A stretch of 6,906 bases of DNA, from positions 1-6,906 of the forward strand of contig CAINDH010000047.1 in assembly GCA_903847285.1 (NCBI GenBank), read 5' to 3'. The translations under genes and the position numbers were made by a program. A model generated the notes under the pieces. The model did not search any database. It saw only the letters and a program-made list of their open reading frames with translations, and was not told the origin of the DNA. Below, piece after piece: positions 1 through 6,775 of the stretch. The DNA comes from an uncultured Verrucomicrobia subdivision 3 bacterium. Its GTDB lineage: Bacteria > Verrucomicrobiota > Verrucomicrobiae > Limisphaerales > UBA11358. Each line of letters opens with the position of its first letter. Position 1 is the first letter of the stretch.

Positions 1-888
1 CAGCTCTATTGCGAGCCTTACAAAGCCGGTGACAAAGAATCTCCCGCCTACATCCAGCAGTGGGTCAACCGCACCAAGGATCTCATCAACAAATATCATC
101 CTGACTTGCTCTACTTCGACCATCAGCACAATCGCTTTGAGCGTTTCGGCAAGCTGGGCATGGAAATCCTGCCGCACTTTTACAACGCCAACATGCAGCG
201 TCATGGCGGCCGGCTTGAAGCCGTGGCGCAGATCAAGAGCCTCGTTCCTAACGTGACCAATCAGCCCTATCTCCTCGATTGCGAACGCTACATCCAGACC
301 AACATTTATTCCGCTCCGTGGCAGAATGACACCGCCATCGGCGACTGGTTTCCTCGCCGCGGCGAAATTTTTAAGACACCGGAACAGATCATCCATCTGC
401 TCGTCGATGTCGTCAGCAAGAACGGCAACCTGATGTTGGCCGTGCCGCAACAGGGCGATGGCTCGCTCAAACCTGAAGCGGTGAAGATTCTAGAAGAACT
501 GGGCGCTTGGTTCGCCATCAACGGTGAAGCCATTTACGGCACGCGTCCTTGGACAAAGTTTGGCGAGGGTCCGGCGCAATGGTCGGGTTCCGAGAGCGAA
601 AAGCGCGGTGGCAAACGCGAGCCGTTCACGCCGCAGGATTTTCGTTTTACCACCAAGGGCGACACTTTGTATGTTTTTGCGTTTGTCTGGCCTAAGGACG
701 GGCAAATCCTCATCAAGTCACTGGCCGGTGACTCACCGGATTATCCGGACACGATCGGTGAGGTTCGGTTGCTGGGGAGTGACGGCAAAGTTCAGTGGCA
801 GCGAACGGCAGACGGTCTGAAGATTCAATTGACCGGCCAGCCACCTTCGCCGAGCGCCTTCGTTTTCAAGATTCTGCCAGCCAAATGA
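1..888 (+). CDS. GH29 alpha-L-fucosidase, C-terminal 295 residues (5' end outside window)
   Basis: This is the 3' part of a family GH29 retaining exo-alpha-L-fucosidase, which releases terminal L-fucose from glycans; the frame is open from base 1 to the TGA at 886-888. Seen: the end of the (beta/alpha)8 barrel, with the nucleophile-strand motif HPDLLYFD, whose final Asp (codon 118-120) sits where the GH29 nucleophile lies. Next come DCERY (Glu codon 283-285, one possible acid/base), the family signature APWQNDTAIGDWF, LLVDVVSKNGNLML and EAIYGTRPW. The last ~85 residues form the C-terminal beta-sandwich (TLYVFAFVWP...). The N-terminal half, including any signal peptide, is outside the window. 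The stop overlaps the rhamnosidase start (ATGA), which suggests translational coupling. The residues shown give no sign of decay. The family call is firm; the exact linkage specificity cannot be read from the sequence. Confidence 0.93.
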   Translation, partial: QLYCEPYKAGDKESPAYIQQWVNRTKDLINKYHPDLLYFDHQHNRFERFGKLGMEILPHFYNANMQRHGGRLEAVAQIKSLVPNVTNQPYLLDCERYIQTNIYSAPWQNDTAIGDWFPRRGEIFKTPEQIIHLLVDVVSKNGNLMLAVPQQGDGSLKPEAVKILEELGAWFAINGEAIYGTRPWTKFGEGPAQWSGSESEKRGGKREPFTPQDFRFTTKGDTLYVFAFVWPKDGQILIKSLAGDSPDYPDTIGEVRLLGSDGKVQWQRTADGLKIQLTGQPPSPSAFVFKILPAK

Positions 889-2807
889 ACCGCCAGCCGA
901 AAAGAATCAGCGTCGGGATAATTTTATCCTGGTTGCTCATCACGCTGGCAACTCATGCGGGTGATTTGCGTGTCACGCGCATGACTTGCGATTACCGCGT
1001 GAATCCGCTCGGCGTGGATGCGGCGAAACCGCAGTTAAGCTGGCGATTGGAGTCGGGCGAGCGCGGACAACAGCAGACGGCGTATCAAGTGCTCGTCGCC
1101 AGCTCTGCCAAGTTGCTCGCGAAAGGCGACGGCGACGTGTGGGACAGCGGCAAGATGGCGTCGGAGGAAAACATCGGCGTGCTCTACGGCGGCAAGCTGC
1201 TCGCGACGCGGCAGCAGGTGTTTTGGGAAGTGCGCGTGTGGGATGCGGCAGGCAAACCGTCGGCGTGGAGTTCGCCCGCGACTTGGACGATGGGCGTGCT
1301 GGCGCCAGATGCGTGGAACGCGAAATGGATTTCGTCGCCAACGAATCAATACGTCGCCGGGCCGGCGGTTTATCTACAAAAGCAAATCGCCGTGCCGAAG
1401 AAGGTGCGCCGTGCCACTGCCCGTTACTCAGCGTTGGGATGGGTGGAGTTGACGATCGATGGCCGCAAGGTTGGCGATGCGGTTTTGTCGCCGGAGTTTT
1501 CTGATCTGAACCGGCGCGTGCTCTACGTCACTCATGATGTCACGTCGCTACTCTCCAAAGGCGGTCATACGTTCGAAGCGGTCTATCTCACCGATGTGCC
1601 GGCCTACTATCGCAATTGGTGGCGTGACTTCGCGGCGAATCAGACGCCCGATGGCTACCTCGGCGCGATTGCTCCGATCGCCGGATTGCAGACGCACGGA
1701 TGGAATTGTCCGTGGTGGAGCGGCATGATCGTTTATCTGCCGTGGAAATTTTACGAATACTACGGCGATCGCCAGATGCTTGCGGAGGCTTACGAGCCGA
1801 TGAAGTTATATGTGGATTTTCTTGGTCGGCGCGCGAGGAAGGGTGTTGGCGCTAACACTGGTGCACTGCGCGGTCGGCCCACGGACAAAGTGGATGAAAC
1901 CGCGATCCGCGACGGCTTGCTCGCGTGGGGCACGGGCGATTGGCAAGGACTCGTGAAGCCGCCAGTAGCATTGACCTCAACGGCAGCGTGGGCTTACTAC
2001 GCGGGCATCGTGAGTCGCACGGCGGCGATTCTCGGTCGTGAAAATGAGGCGCGCGAGTATGCGAAGCTCTCCGATGAAATTACTCAACGCTTTAACAAAA
2101 AGTTCTTTGATTCTGCCACCGGGCTTTATGCCAAGTCGAAGAACAGCCAGAGCGCGTATGTAGTGCCGCTAAGCCTCGGGCTTGTGCCGGAAGAGGATCG
2201 CCCGCTGGCCATTGCGCGGTTGGTGGATGCGGTGCGCGGCGCGACGAATCATTTGAACACCGGCTTTGTCGGCACGCCGTTTCTGCTGCAATGCCTGACG
2301 GATGTTGGTCACGCTGACCTCGCCGCCGAGATTGTGAACCAGCGCGATTTCCCTGGCTGGGGCACGCTGACGAACGAAGGCGTGTTCAAAGAGAACTGGC
2401 GCGGTGAACACGCCATGATGCCGTCACTCGGCGGACCGGTGGGCGCATGGTTTTACCAGTCCATCCTTGGCATCCGCCCCGATCCGGCTGGTCCCGGTTT
2501 CAAGCGCATCATCATTAAACCGGAAATTGTCGGCGGCCTGACATGGGCTAAGGGCAGTTATGATTCGGTTCGCGGGAAGATCAGTTCGGCGTGGGAAAAG
2601 CGCGGTGAGCGATTCAGTTTACGCGTTGAGATTCCCGCGAACACGACGGCAACGGTATATCTCCCGGTGGATTCTGCGAATTCAATCCGCGAAGGCGGTC
2701 GCAACTTAACTGGTATTTCCGGCGTCCAACTGTTGCGCCGGGAAGCGGGGTTCGCGGTTCTCAGGGTTGAGTCAGGCCGCTACGAATTTGAATCGCGGCT
2801 GAAATAA
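885..2807 (+). CDS. GH78 alpha-L-rhamnosidase with large in-frame internal deletion, probably inactive
   Basis: GH78 enzymes are inverting rhamnosidases that remove terminal alpha-L-rhamnose. I chose the ATG at 885 because it overlaps the upstream stop (ATGA) and starts a good signal peptide (basic start, hydrophobic VGIILSWLLITLA, likely cut after THA, residue 25). An upstream in-frame ATG at 795 lies inside the fucosidase gene and would bury that signal. Domains in the 640 residues: N-terminal Ig-like domain ~27-150 (VNPLGVDAAKPQLSW, VFWEVRVWD); Bac_rhamnosid_N-like beta-sandwich ~158-232 (SALGWVELTIDGRKVGD, RVLYVTHDVTSLL); then abruptly the catalytic barrel ~238-528 and C-terminal beta domain ~530-638 (GIRPDPAGPGFKRIIIKPEI). 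Full-length relatives have about 900 or more residues. The stretch carrying the DCPQR(D/E)...GW acid motif is absent. E503 in FKENW is the likely general base and is kept. No frameshift is visible. The family is certain; activity is doubtful. Confidence 0.85.
   Translation: MNRQPKRISVGIILSWLLITLATHAGDLRVTRMTCDYRVNPLGVDAAKPQLSWRLESGERGQQQTAYQVLVASSAKLLAKGDGDVWDSGKMASEENIGVLYGGKLLATRQQVFWEVRVWDAAGKPSAWSSPATWTMGVLAPDAWNAKWISSPTNQYVAGPAVYLQKQIAVPKKVRRATARYSALGWVELTIDGRKVGDAVLSPEFSDLNRRVLYVTHDVTSLLSKGGHTFEAVYLTDVPAYYRNWWRDFAANQTPDGYLGAIAPIAGLQTHGWNCPWWSGMIVYLPWKFYEYYGDRQMLAEAYEPMKLYVDFLGRRARKGVGANTGALRGRPTDKVDETAIRDGLLAWGTGDWQGLVKPPVALTSTAAWAYYAGIVSRTAAILGRENEAREYAKLSDEITQRFNKKFFDSATGLYAKSKNSQSAYVVPLSLGLVPEEDRPLAIARLVDAVRGATNHLNTGFVGTPFLLQCLTDVGHADLAAEIVNQRDFPGWGTLTNEGVFKENWRGEHAMMPSLGGPVGAWFYQSILGIRPDPAGPGFKRIIIKPEIVGGLTWAKGSYDSVRGKISSAWEKRGERFSLRVEIPANTTATVYLPVDSANSIREGGRNLTGISGVQLLRREAGFAVLRVESGRYEFESRLK
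1572..1604 (+). other. Domain-deletion junction inside the GH78 gene
   Basis: Residues ~230-240 of the rhamnosidase (FEAVYLTDVPA) join the end of the N-terminal beta-sandwich (VLYVTHDVTSLLSKGGHTFEAV) to a segment that in normal GH78 proteins lies in the catalytic barrel after the acid motif (typically ...NFDxxxFYxKWLRDxxDxQxPDG; here AYYRNWWRDFAANQTPDG). About 280-300 residues, or roughly 850-900 bases, are missing compared with family architecture recalled from knowledge. The reading frame is preserved. The exact breakpoint cannot be fixed without an intact homologue, and I could not test for flanking direct repeats because the deleted parent sequence is not here. Confidence 0.7.
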
Positions 2808-2836
2808 GGCGTCCACTCTCAAAGCAAATACACGAC

Positions 2837-4108
2837 ATGAAATATGTAAAAATTCCGGGGATACGGTGCTTCCTCGTTATGGCTGCCCTTGCGTTCGGTT
2901 CGGCTCGGTTGTTTGCCGCCACCTTTTTCATTGCTACCAACGGCAGCGATCTGGCGGAAGGTTCGCTGCCGAAACCGCTCGCGACGTTGACGGAGGCAAA
3001 TCAGCGCGTAAAACCCGGCGACACGGTTTTCCTTCGAGGTGGCAAATACGCGTTGCCTGCGAAACAAACCATCGGCGTCGAACTCAGCCAGAGTGGCGAG
3101 GCAGGAAAGCTGATCCGGTTCTTTGCTTACACGAACGAGACCCCGGTGCTGGACGGTTCGGCGCTGGCGGGGCAGGGGCGCATCTGCGGGTTGCTCATCT
3201 CCGGTGATTGGATTCATGTGAAGGGCTTGGAGGTCTGCAATGTCCCGTCGCGCGGGACGAGCTACGGCATCTGGATCAAAGGCGCGAGCCACGACATCGT
3301 TGAGCAATGCAACACGCATCACCATAATGGGCCAGGCTTGTTCATTGATGGCGGGCACGGCGGGCATCTGATTCTCAACTGCGATTCGCACGACAACTAC
3401 GATCCCGGATCGAAGACGGGTGCGGGTCAGAATGCCGACGGCTTCGGCTGCCATTATCAGCACGATGGACCGAGCACGATTTTCCGCGGCTGCCGCGCGT
3501 GGTGGAACTCGGATGATGGTTATGATTGGATGAAACAGGAAGTGCCGGTGGTCATTGAAAATTGCTGGGCGATGGGCGCGGGCTACACGCCCGGCGGCGC
3601 AGCGCCCGCCGCAAGCGGCAACGGTGCGGGCTTCAAGATGGGCAACACCTACGACGGCGTGAGGCACACGATTCGGAATTGCGTCGCTATCAAAAACAAG
3701 GCGCAGGGTTTTTACGCGAACCACAGCTACGGCGGCAGCGACTGGTTTAACAACACCGCCTTTGAAAATCGCGGCGCGGCGTTCGACATGCTCTCGAACA
3801 TTAAATTATCCGGCACTAACATTCACAAACTGCGTAACAACCTTGCGTATCCGAGCAAGCTGAAGAATTTTCGGGACTCTGATTCCAAGAACAATTCCTG
3901 GGACCTAGTCACCGAACCAGCCGCCGCTGACTTTCAAAGCGTCTCGGATGTAGGCTTTCTTGACCCGCGCCAGGTGAACGGAGATTTGCCCGATTTAAAT
4001 TTCCTGAAGTTGCGGGCGGGCAGTCAACTGATTGATAAGGGGGCTGAAGTCGGCTTGCCATTCAAGGGTTCTGCGCCGGATCTTGGCGCTTATGAGTTTA
4101 GCCGGTAA
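2837..4108 (+). CDS. Secreted PL9-type polysaccharide lyase (pectate or rhamnogalacturonan lyase-like), right-handed parallel beta-helix
   Basis: Family PL9 lyases cleave galacturonate-containing pectins (polygalacturonate or the RG-I backbone) by Ca2+-assisted beta-elimination. The 423-residue product starts with a signal peptide (hydrophobic CFLVMAALAF, likely cut after LFA, residue 27), then the usual beta-helix entry motif (FFIATNGSDLAEGS...KPLATL...VKPGDTVFLRGGKY). Helix coils follow with Asn/Cys/Gly turns, ending in DLGAYEF. The active site of Dickeya PelL (Ca2+ ligands D209, D233, D234, D237; catalytic K273) aligns well by motif and spacing: D201 in NADGF, D226/D227/D230 in WNSDDGYD, and K267 in GAGFKMG. 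It therefore looks catalytically complete. It lies 29 bases after the rhamnosidase stop, so it is probably co-transcribed. No clear Shine-Dalgarno sequence precedes the ATG. PL9 includes both homogalacturonan and RG-I lyases; the neighbouring rhamnosidase favours RG-I, but that is inference. Confidence 0.85.
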   Translation: MKYVKIPGIRCFLVMAALAFGSARLFAATFFIATNGSDLAEGSLPKPLATLTEANQRVKPGDTVFLRGGKYALPAKQTIGVELSQSGEAGKLIRFFAYTNETPVLDGSALAGQGRICGLLISGDWIHVKGLEVCNVPSRGTSYGIWIKGASHDIVEQCNTHHHNGPGLFIDGGHGGHLILNCDSHDNYDPGSKTGAGQNADGFGCHYQHDGPSTIFRGCRAWWNSDDGYDWMKQEVPVVIENCWAMGAGYTPGGAAPAASGNGAGFKMGNTYDGVRHTIRNCVAIKNKAQGFYANHSYGGSDWFNNTAFENRGAAFDMLSNIKLSGTNIHKLRNNLAYPSKLKNFRDSDSKNNSWDLVTEPAAADFQSVSDVGFLDPRQVNGDLPDLNFLKLRAGSQLIDKGAEVGLPFKGSAPDLGAYEFSR

Positions 4109-4138
4109 CCCTTCGTTATATTTTTCCAAATCACTTTT

Positions 4139-5125
4139 ATGACACTAAACCGAACCATGACAACAAAAACACTGTGTTTCCTGGTGCTCGCTTTTTTCAT
4201 ACTGAGCTCGCCTGCATTTGCGGGAGAACTGCCAGCGCGGCCAAAGATTTTTGGGGTGGCGCACTATTCCACCTTCGTCGGCAATCTGGCACAGGCGCGA
4301 AGTTTCTATGAAAATTTTCTTGGCTACGAGGAGGTGGTCACATTGCCCAAACCCGACGGCTCACCGCGCGTGGTGCTGATTAAAATAAACGACACTCAAT
4401 TCGTCGAGCTGGTGAATGAGCCGAATCGTGGCGAGGGGCTGTTGAACAATTTCGCGCTGGCCACCGACAATGCGGAGCAGATGCGGCGGTATCTCGCCGC
4501 GCGCGGGGTCAAGGTTCCTGCCGCTACTGGTCTGGATGATTATGGTAATAAAATGTTTTCGGTCGCCGATCCGGATGGCCATGAACTGCAATTTGTTGAA
4601 TATCTTTCCGACAGCCAGACGGGCAAAGCTGCCGGCAAGCATCTGCCATCCTCGCGGATCTCGGACGCGATGATGCACTCCGGCATCCTGGTGGGCGACC
4701 TGGATGCGGCGGCGGCGTTTTACGGCGGCATCCTCGGCTGTGTCGAAACCTGGCGCGGCAATGGCACCAACGGCAAGGCCCTCAGTTGGGTAAATATGCG
4801 CGTGCCGGACGGAACAAATCATGTCGAATTCATGCTCTACAAGGAATTGCCGGCACCGAACCAGCGCGGCGGGCAGCATCATTTCTGTCTGGCCGTGCCG
4901 GACATTCCGCAGGCAATGGCCGCGTTGGAGGCGCGTCCCGCGCGCAAAAAATATCCCCGAGAAATGAAAATCAATGTTGGCGTAGACAAGAAACGCCAAA
5001 TCAGCTTGCGTGACCCCGACGGCACGCGGATTGAGTTGATGGAATTTGGCACAGTGGACGGCACGCCCGCGCCGTCGTCCGCCAGGCCGCCGCCGCTTCG
5101 CTCAACGGGAGCGAACGCTCGGTGA
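4139..5125 (+). CDS. Secreted VOC-superfamily protein with two glyoxalase/bleomycin-resistance-like domains
   Basis: VOC proteins use paired beta-alpha-beta-beta-beta modules to bind a divalent metal and include glyoxalases, extradiol dioxygenases, epimerases and ligand-binding proteins. The 328-residue product has a clear signal peptide (LCFLVLAFFILSSPAFA, cut near residue 28), so it is predicted to be exported. VOC domain 1 is ~38-156: H42 in VAHYSTF, E90 in FVEL, then DPDGHELQFVEYL; the His expected at the second module start is Asn (NNFALAT). VOC domain 2 is ~178-303: H180 in MMHSGI, E230 in HVEFMLY, H248 in HHFCLAV, and DPDGTRIELMEF. Domain 2 therefore has a full metal-ligand set, while domain 1 looks incomplete. 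The tail (TVDGTPAPSSARPPP...) is Pro-rich and low complexity. A second start at 4157 (MTTKTL) would give a more compact signal peptide. The gene is 30 bases after the lyase. The substrate is unknown and no link to pectin use is established. Confidence 0.8.
   Translation: MTLNRTMTTKTLCFLVLAFFILSSPAFAGELPARPKIFGVAHYSTFVGNLAQARSFYENFLGYEEVVTLPKPDGSPRVVLIKINDTQFVELVNEPNRGEGLLNNFALATDNAEQMRRYLAARGVKVPAATGLDDYGNKMFSVADPDGHELQFVEYLSDSQTGKAAGKHLPSSRISDAMMHSGILVGDLDAAAAFYGGILGCVETWRGNGTNGKALSWVNMRVPDGTNHVEFMLYKELPAPNQRGGQHHFCLAVPDIPQAMAALEARPARKKYPREMKINVGVDKKRQISLRDPDGTRIELMEFGTVDGTPAPSSARPPPLRSTGANAR
5097..5120 (+). other. Hairpin with two competing arms at the end of the VOC gene
   Basis: TTCGCTC (5097-5103) pairs perfectly over 7 bases with GAGCGAA (5109-5115) across a 5-base loop. 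The second arm can also pair, over 4 bases, with GCTC (5117-5120). The structure falls in the last codons before the TGA at 5123-5125. No T-tract follows, so it is not a standard intrinsic terminator. It could stabilise the mRNA 3' end or be chance in GC-rich DNA. Confidence 0.3.
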
Positions 5126-5276
5126 TGTCTCTGCGGTGGACAAATAGCTGGGGCATGATTTTTGTGACCGTGCGCGGAACCGACGCAAAGTTTTCCATTC
5201 GGTAGACGCGAGTTTTTTTCATTTAACGTTCGAACCTAAACAAGTTTGATCGGGATGTGGTAGCATTTAATGTCCT

Positions 5277-5291
5277 TGTCTTAATTAGACA
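5277..5291. promoter_or_regulatory. Short inverted repeat upstream of the PAS sensor gene, possible operator
   Basis: TGTCT (5277-5281) and AGACA (5287-5291) form a 5+5 inverted repeat around the AT spacer TAATT. It sits about 30 bases before the GTG at 5321, in the 195-base AT-richer gap that separates the sensor gene from the sugar-degradation genes. Just upstream is a weak promoter-like pair, TTGATC (5246-5251) and TAATGT (5268-5273) with a 16-base spacer; the second box matches the consensus poorly. The rest of the gap shows nothing I can name. A repeat this short can occur by chance. Confidence 0.2.
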
Positions 5292-5320
5292 GCCCACAAT
5301 ACTGGTCACTAAATCCGGCG

Positions 5321-6775
5321 GTGAGCCATCAGGAACGACAACGGGGCATGATCAGAAATGGTAAATTTCTAAAACGGATACAGTCCACGGCGGGCTTCGC
5401 ACAAAAAAAGCCGCCGGGTGGCATTATTTCGCTCATCTTGCTATTGACGTTCACCGAGTTCTACATCGATACGGTCACGCCGTTGAGAATCGTAGACTGG
5501 TTATTTTATTTCGCACCGTTGGTTTTATCAGTGCAATTGAGGAGCCGCCGCTTTCCTTATGTGCTGGCCTCCATGATCACGGTTTTGGTTTTTATCGGCT
5601 GGTATCTTTCTCCGGCAGGGGAAGAGCCGCTCATGGCTTTGGTCCTGCGTAGTATCGGTTTGTGCGTCTTCTGGATGGGGGCCTTGCTGGTCAGCGCGCG
5701 CGCGCACATCGAACAAAAGCTAGAGGAATCAGCCCGGCTTAACGCCGCCGTGCTGGCGGATCAGTTGGACGCGGTCAGCCGTTTCAAAGCGGACGGGACA
5801 TTAATTTTTGCCAACGACTACTACTGCTGTTATTTCGGAATGAAGCGCGAAGATTTGATCGGGCAGAAATGGCATCCGGTGGTGCTGGAGGAGGATTTGC
5901 CGATAGTTGAGGAACGCATGCGCTTATTGTCACCGGCCAACCCGATGGTCATCATCGAAAACCGATTGCGTAATGGCACGGGCGAATTGCGGTGGATGCA
6001 GTTTGTCAATCGCGCCAACTTCGACGCGGCGGGGCAAATCACGGAAATACAATCCGTTGGCCGGGATGTCACCGCCCGCCGTCAGGCTGAAGAATCGTTG
6101 CGAGAGAGCGAACAGCGCTTCCGCCAGCTAGCGGAAAACATACAGGAAATTTTCTGGCTGTATGACGTGAATCACAATCGGATTACCTATATCAGCCCGC
6201 ATTACGAAAAATTGTGGGGCCGCCCCTGCGCGGCGTTGTATGCCGACCCGTATGATTGGGTGAAGGCGATTCATCCCGATGACCGAGAGCGAGTGCTGGC
6301 GGCGGTGGAAAATCAGGCCCAAGGCAGCTATCAACAGGAATACCGCATCGTGCTGCCGGACGGAGAAGTCCGCTGGACGCGCGGGCGGGCATTTCCCGTC
6401 CGTGATGATTCCGGCCACACACTGCAGATTGTGGGTGTGCATGAGGACACCACGCTGCTCAAACGGAACTGGCCGCACGGGTGCTGCCACGCCTGCCGTG
6501 TGCGATTCCAATGGAAGCCAAGCTGCGCCAAAGTCTGGCGCACGGTGGGCGCGGGCTGCTCGCTGAACGAAACCCAAATCCATTTGCCGACAACCTCGGC
6601 CATCTCCCACAAGCGGCGGTCTTGCTGCTGCAACATCGCCAGAACCTTCTCGGTCGGTAACGTCCGGTTTTGCTTCCGCGCCTCGGTATCAATCGGGAGA
6701 CGCGTGTCCACGCGCTCCGGCTGCGGTGTGCTGGTAGGCTGCGCGGCAGCCTGCTGTGATTGCTCTGATTCTTGA
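5321..6775 (+). CDS. Membrane PAS-PAS sensor protein, 3' truncated (output domain missing, aberrant tail)
   Basis: This is a sensor of the multi-PAS kind that normally feeds a histidine kinase or other output domain. The frame opens with GTG at 5321; an ATG at 5348 is an equally good start and neither has a strong ribosome site. Residues ~33-125 hold four predicted membrane helices (IISLILLLTF; WLFYFAPLVLSV; VLASMITVLVFIGWYL; SIGLCVFWMGALLV). PAS 1 is ~138-254 (FKADGTLIFANDYYCCYFG...EDLIGQKW, then SVGRDVTARRQAEE). A short linker helix (SLRESEQRFRQLAE) leads to PAS 2, ~263-380 (ITYISPHYEKLWGR, IHPDDRERV, YRIVLPDGEVRW, IVGVHEDTTLLKR). Recognisable sequence ends at about base 6466. The remaining ~100 codons are Cys- and Arg-rich, resemble no domain, and are antisense to a better minus-strand frame. 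No H-box or ATPase domain is present. The gene is probably a broken fragment; the ligand is unknown. Confidence 0.75.
   Translation: MSHQERQRGMIRNGKFLKRIQSTAGFAQKKPPGGIISLILLLTFTEFYIDTVTPLRIVDWLFYFAPLVLSVQLRSRRFPYVLASMITVLVFIGWYLSPAGEEPLMALVLRSIGLCVFWMGALLVSARAHIEQKLEESARLNAAVLADQLDAVSRFKADGTLIFANDYYCCYFGMKREDLIGQKWHPVVLEEDLPIVEERMRLLSPANPMVIIENRLRNGTGELRWMQFVNRANFDAAGQITEIQSVGRDVTARRQAEESLRESEQRFRQLAENIQEIFWLYDVNHNRITYISPHYEKLWGRPCAALYADPYDWVKAIHPDDRERVLAAVENQAQGSYQQEYRIVLPDGEVRWTRGRAFPVRDDSGHTLQIVGVHEDTTLLKRNWPHGCCHACRVRFQWKPSCAKVWRTVGAGCSLNETQIHLPTTSAISHKRRSCCCNIARTFSVGNVRFCFRASVSIGRRVSTRSGCGVLVGCAAACCDCSDS

Noticed and set aside
795..884. Upstream in-frame ATG for the rhamnosidase
   Set aside because: It would overlap the fucosidase by about 90 bases and place 30 polar residues before a textbook signal peptide. 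The ATGA start at 885 is far better.
2819..3724. Long minus-strand open frame (301 codons) opposite the PL9 gene
   Set aside because: The translation has no domain-like pattern and lies antisense to a gene with signal peptide, beta-helix and active-site motifs. It is a by-product of GC-rich codon use.
5179..5219. Possible intrinsic terminator: ACCGA/TCGGT stem followed by a run of seven T
   Set aside because: The stem has only 5 pairs with a 15-base loop, and 9 bases separate it from the T-run, so it does not meet a normal terminator pattern.
5228..5236. GTTCGAACC, resembling a tRNA T-arm and a possible attachment site
   Set aside because: No acceptor stem, anticodon arm or CCA-type end can be built around it. 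It is just an 8-base palindrome.
5303..5328. Hairpin TGGTCAC/GTGAGCCA over the GTG start of the sensor gene
   Set aside because: It needs a bulge and an 11-base loop, and the start codon itself is uncertain. Too weak to call a regulatory structure.
6467..6775. C-terminal ~100 codons of the sensor open frame as a novel Cys-rich domain
   Set aside because: The Cys/Arg/Ser-rich composition is what antisense translation of the minus-strand gene gives, and the minus-strand reading has coherent Trp, Gly and His-Cys motifs.
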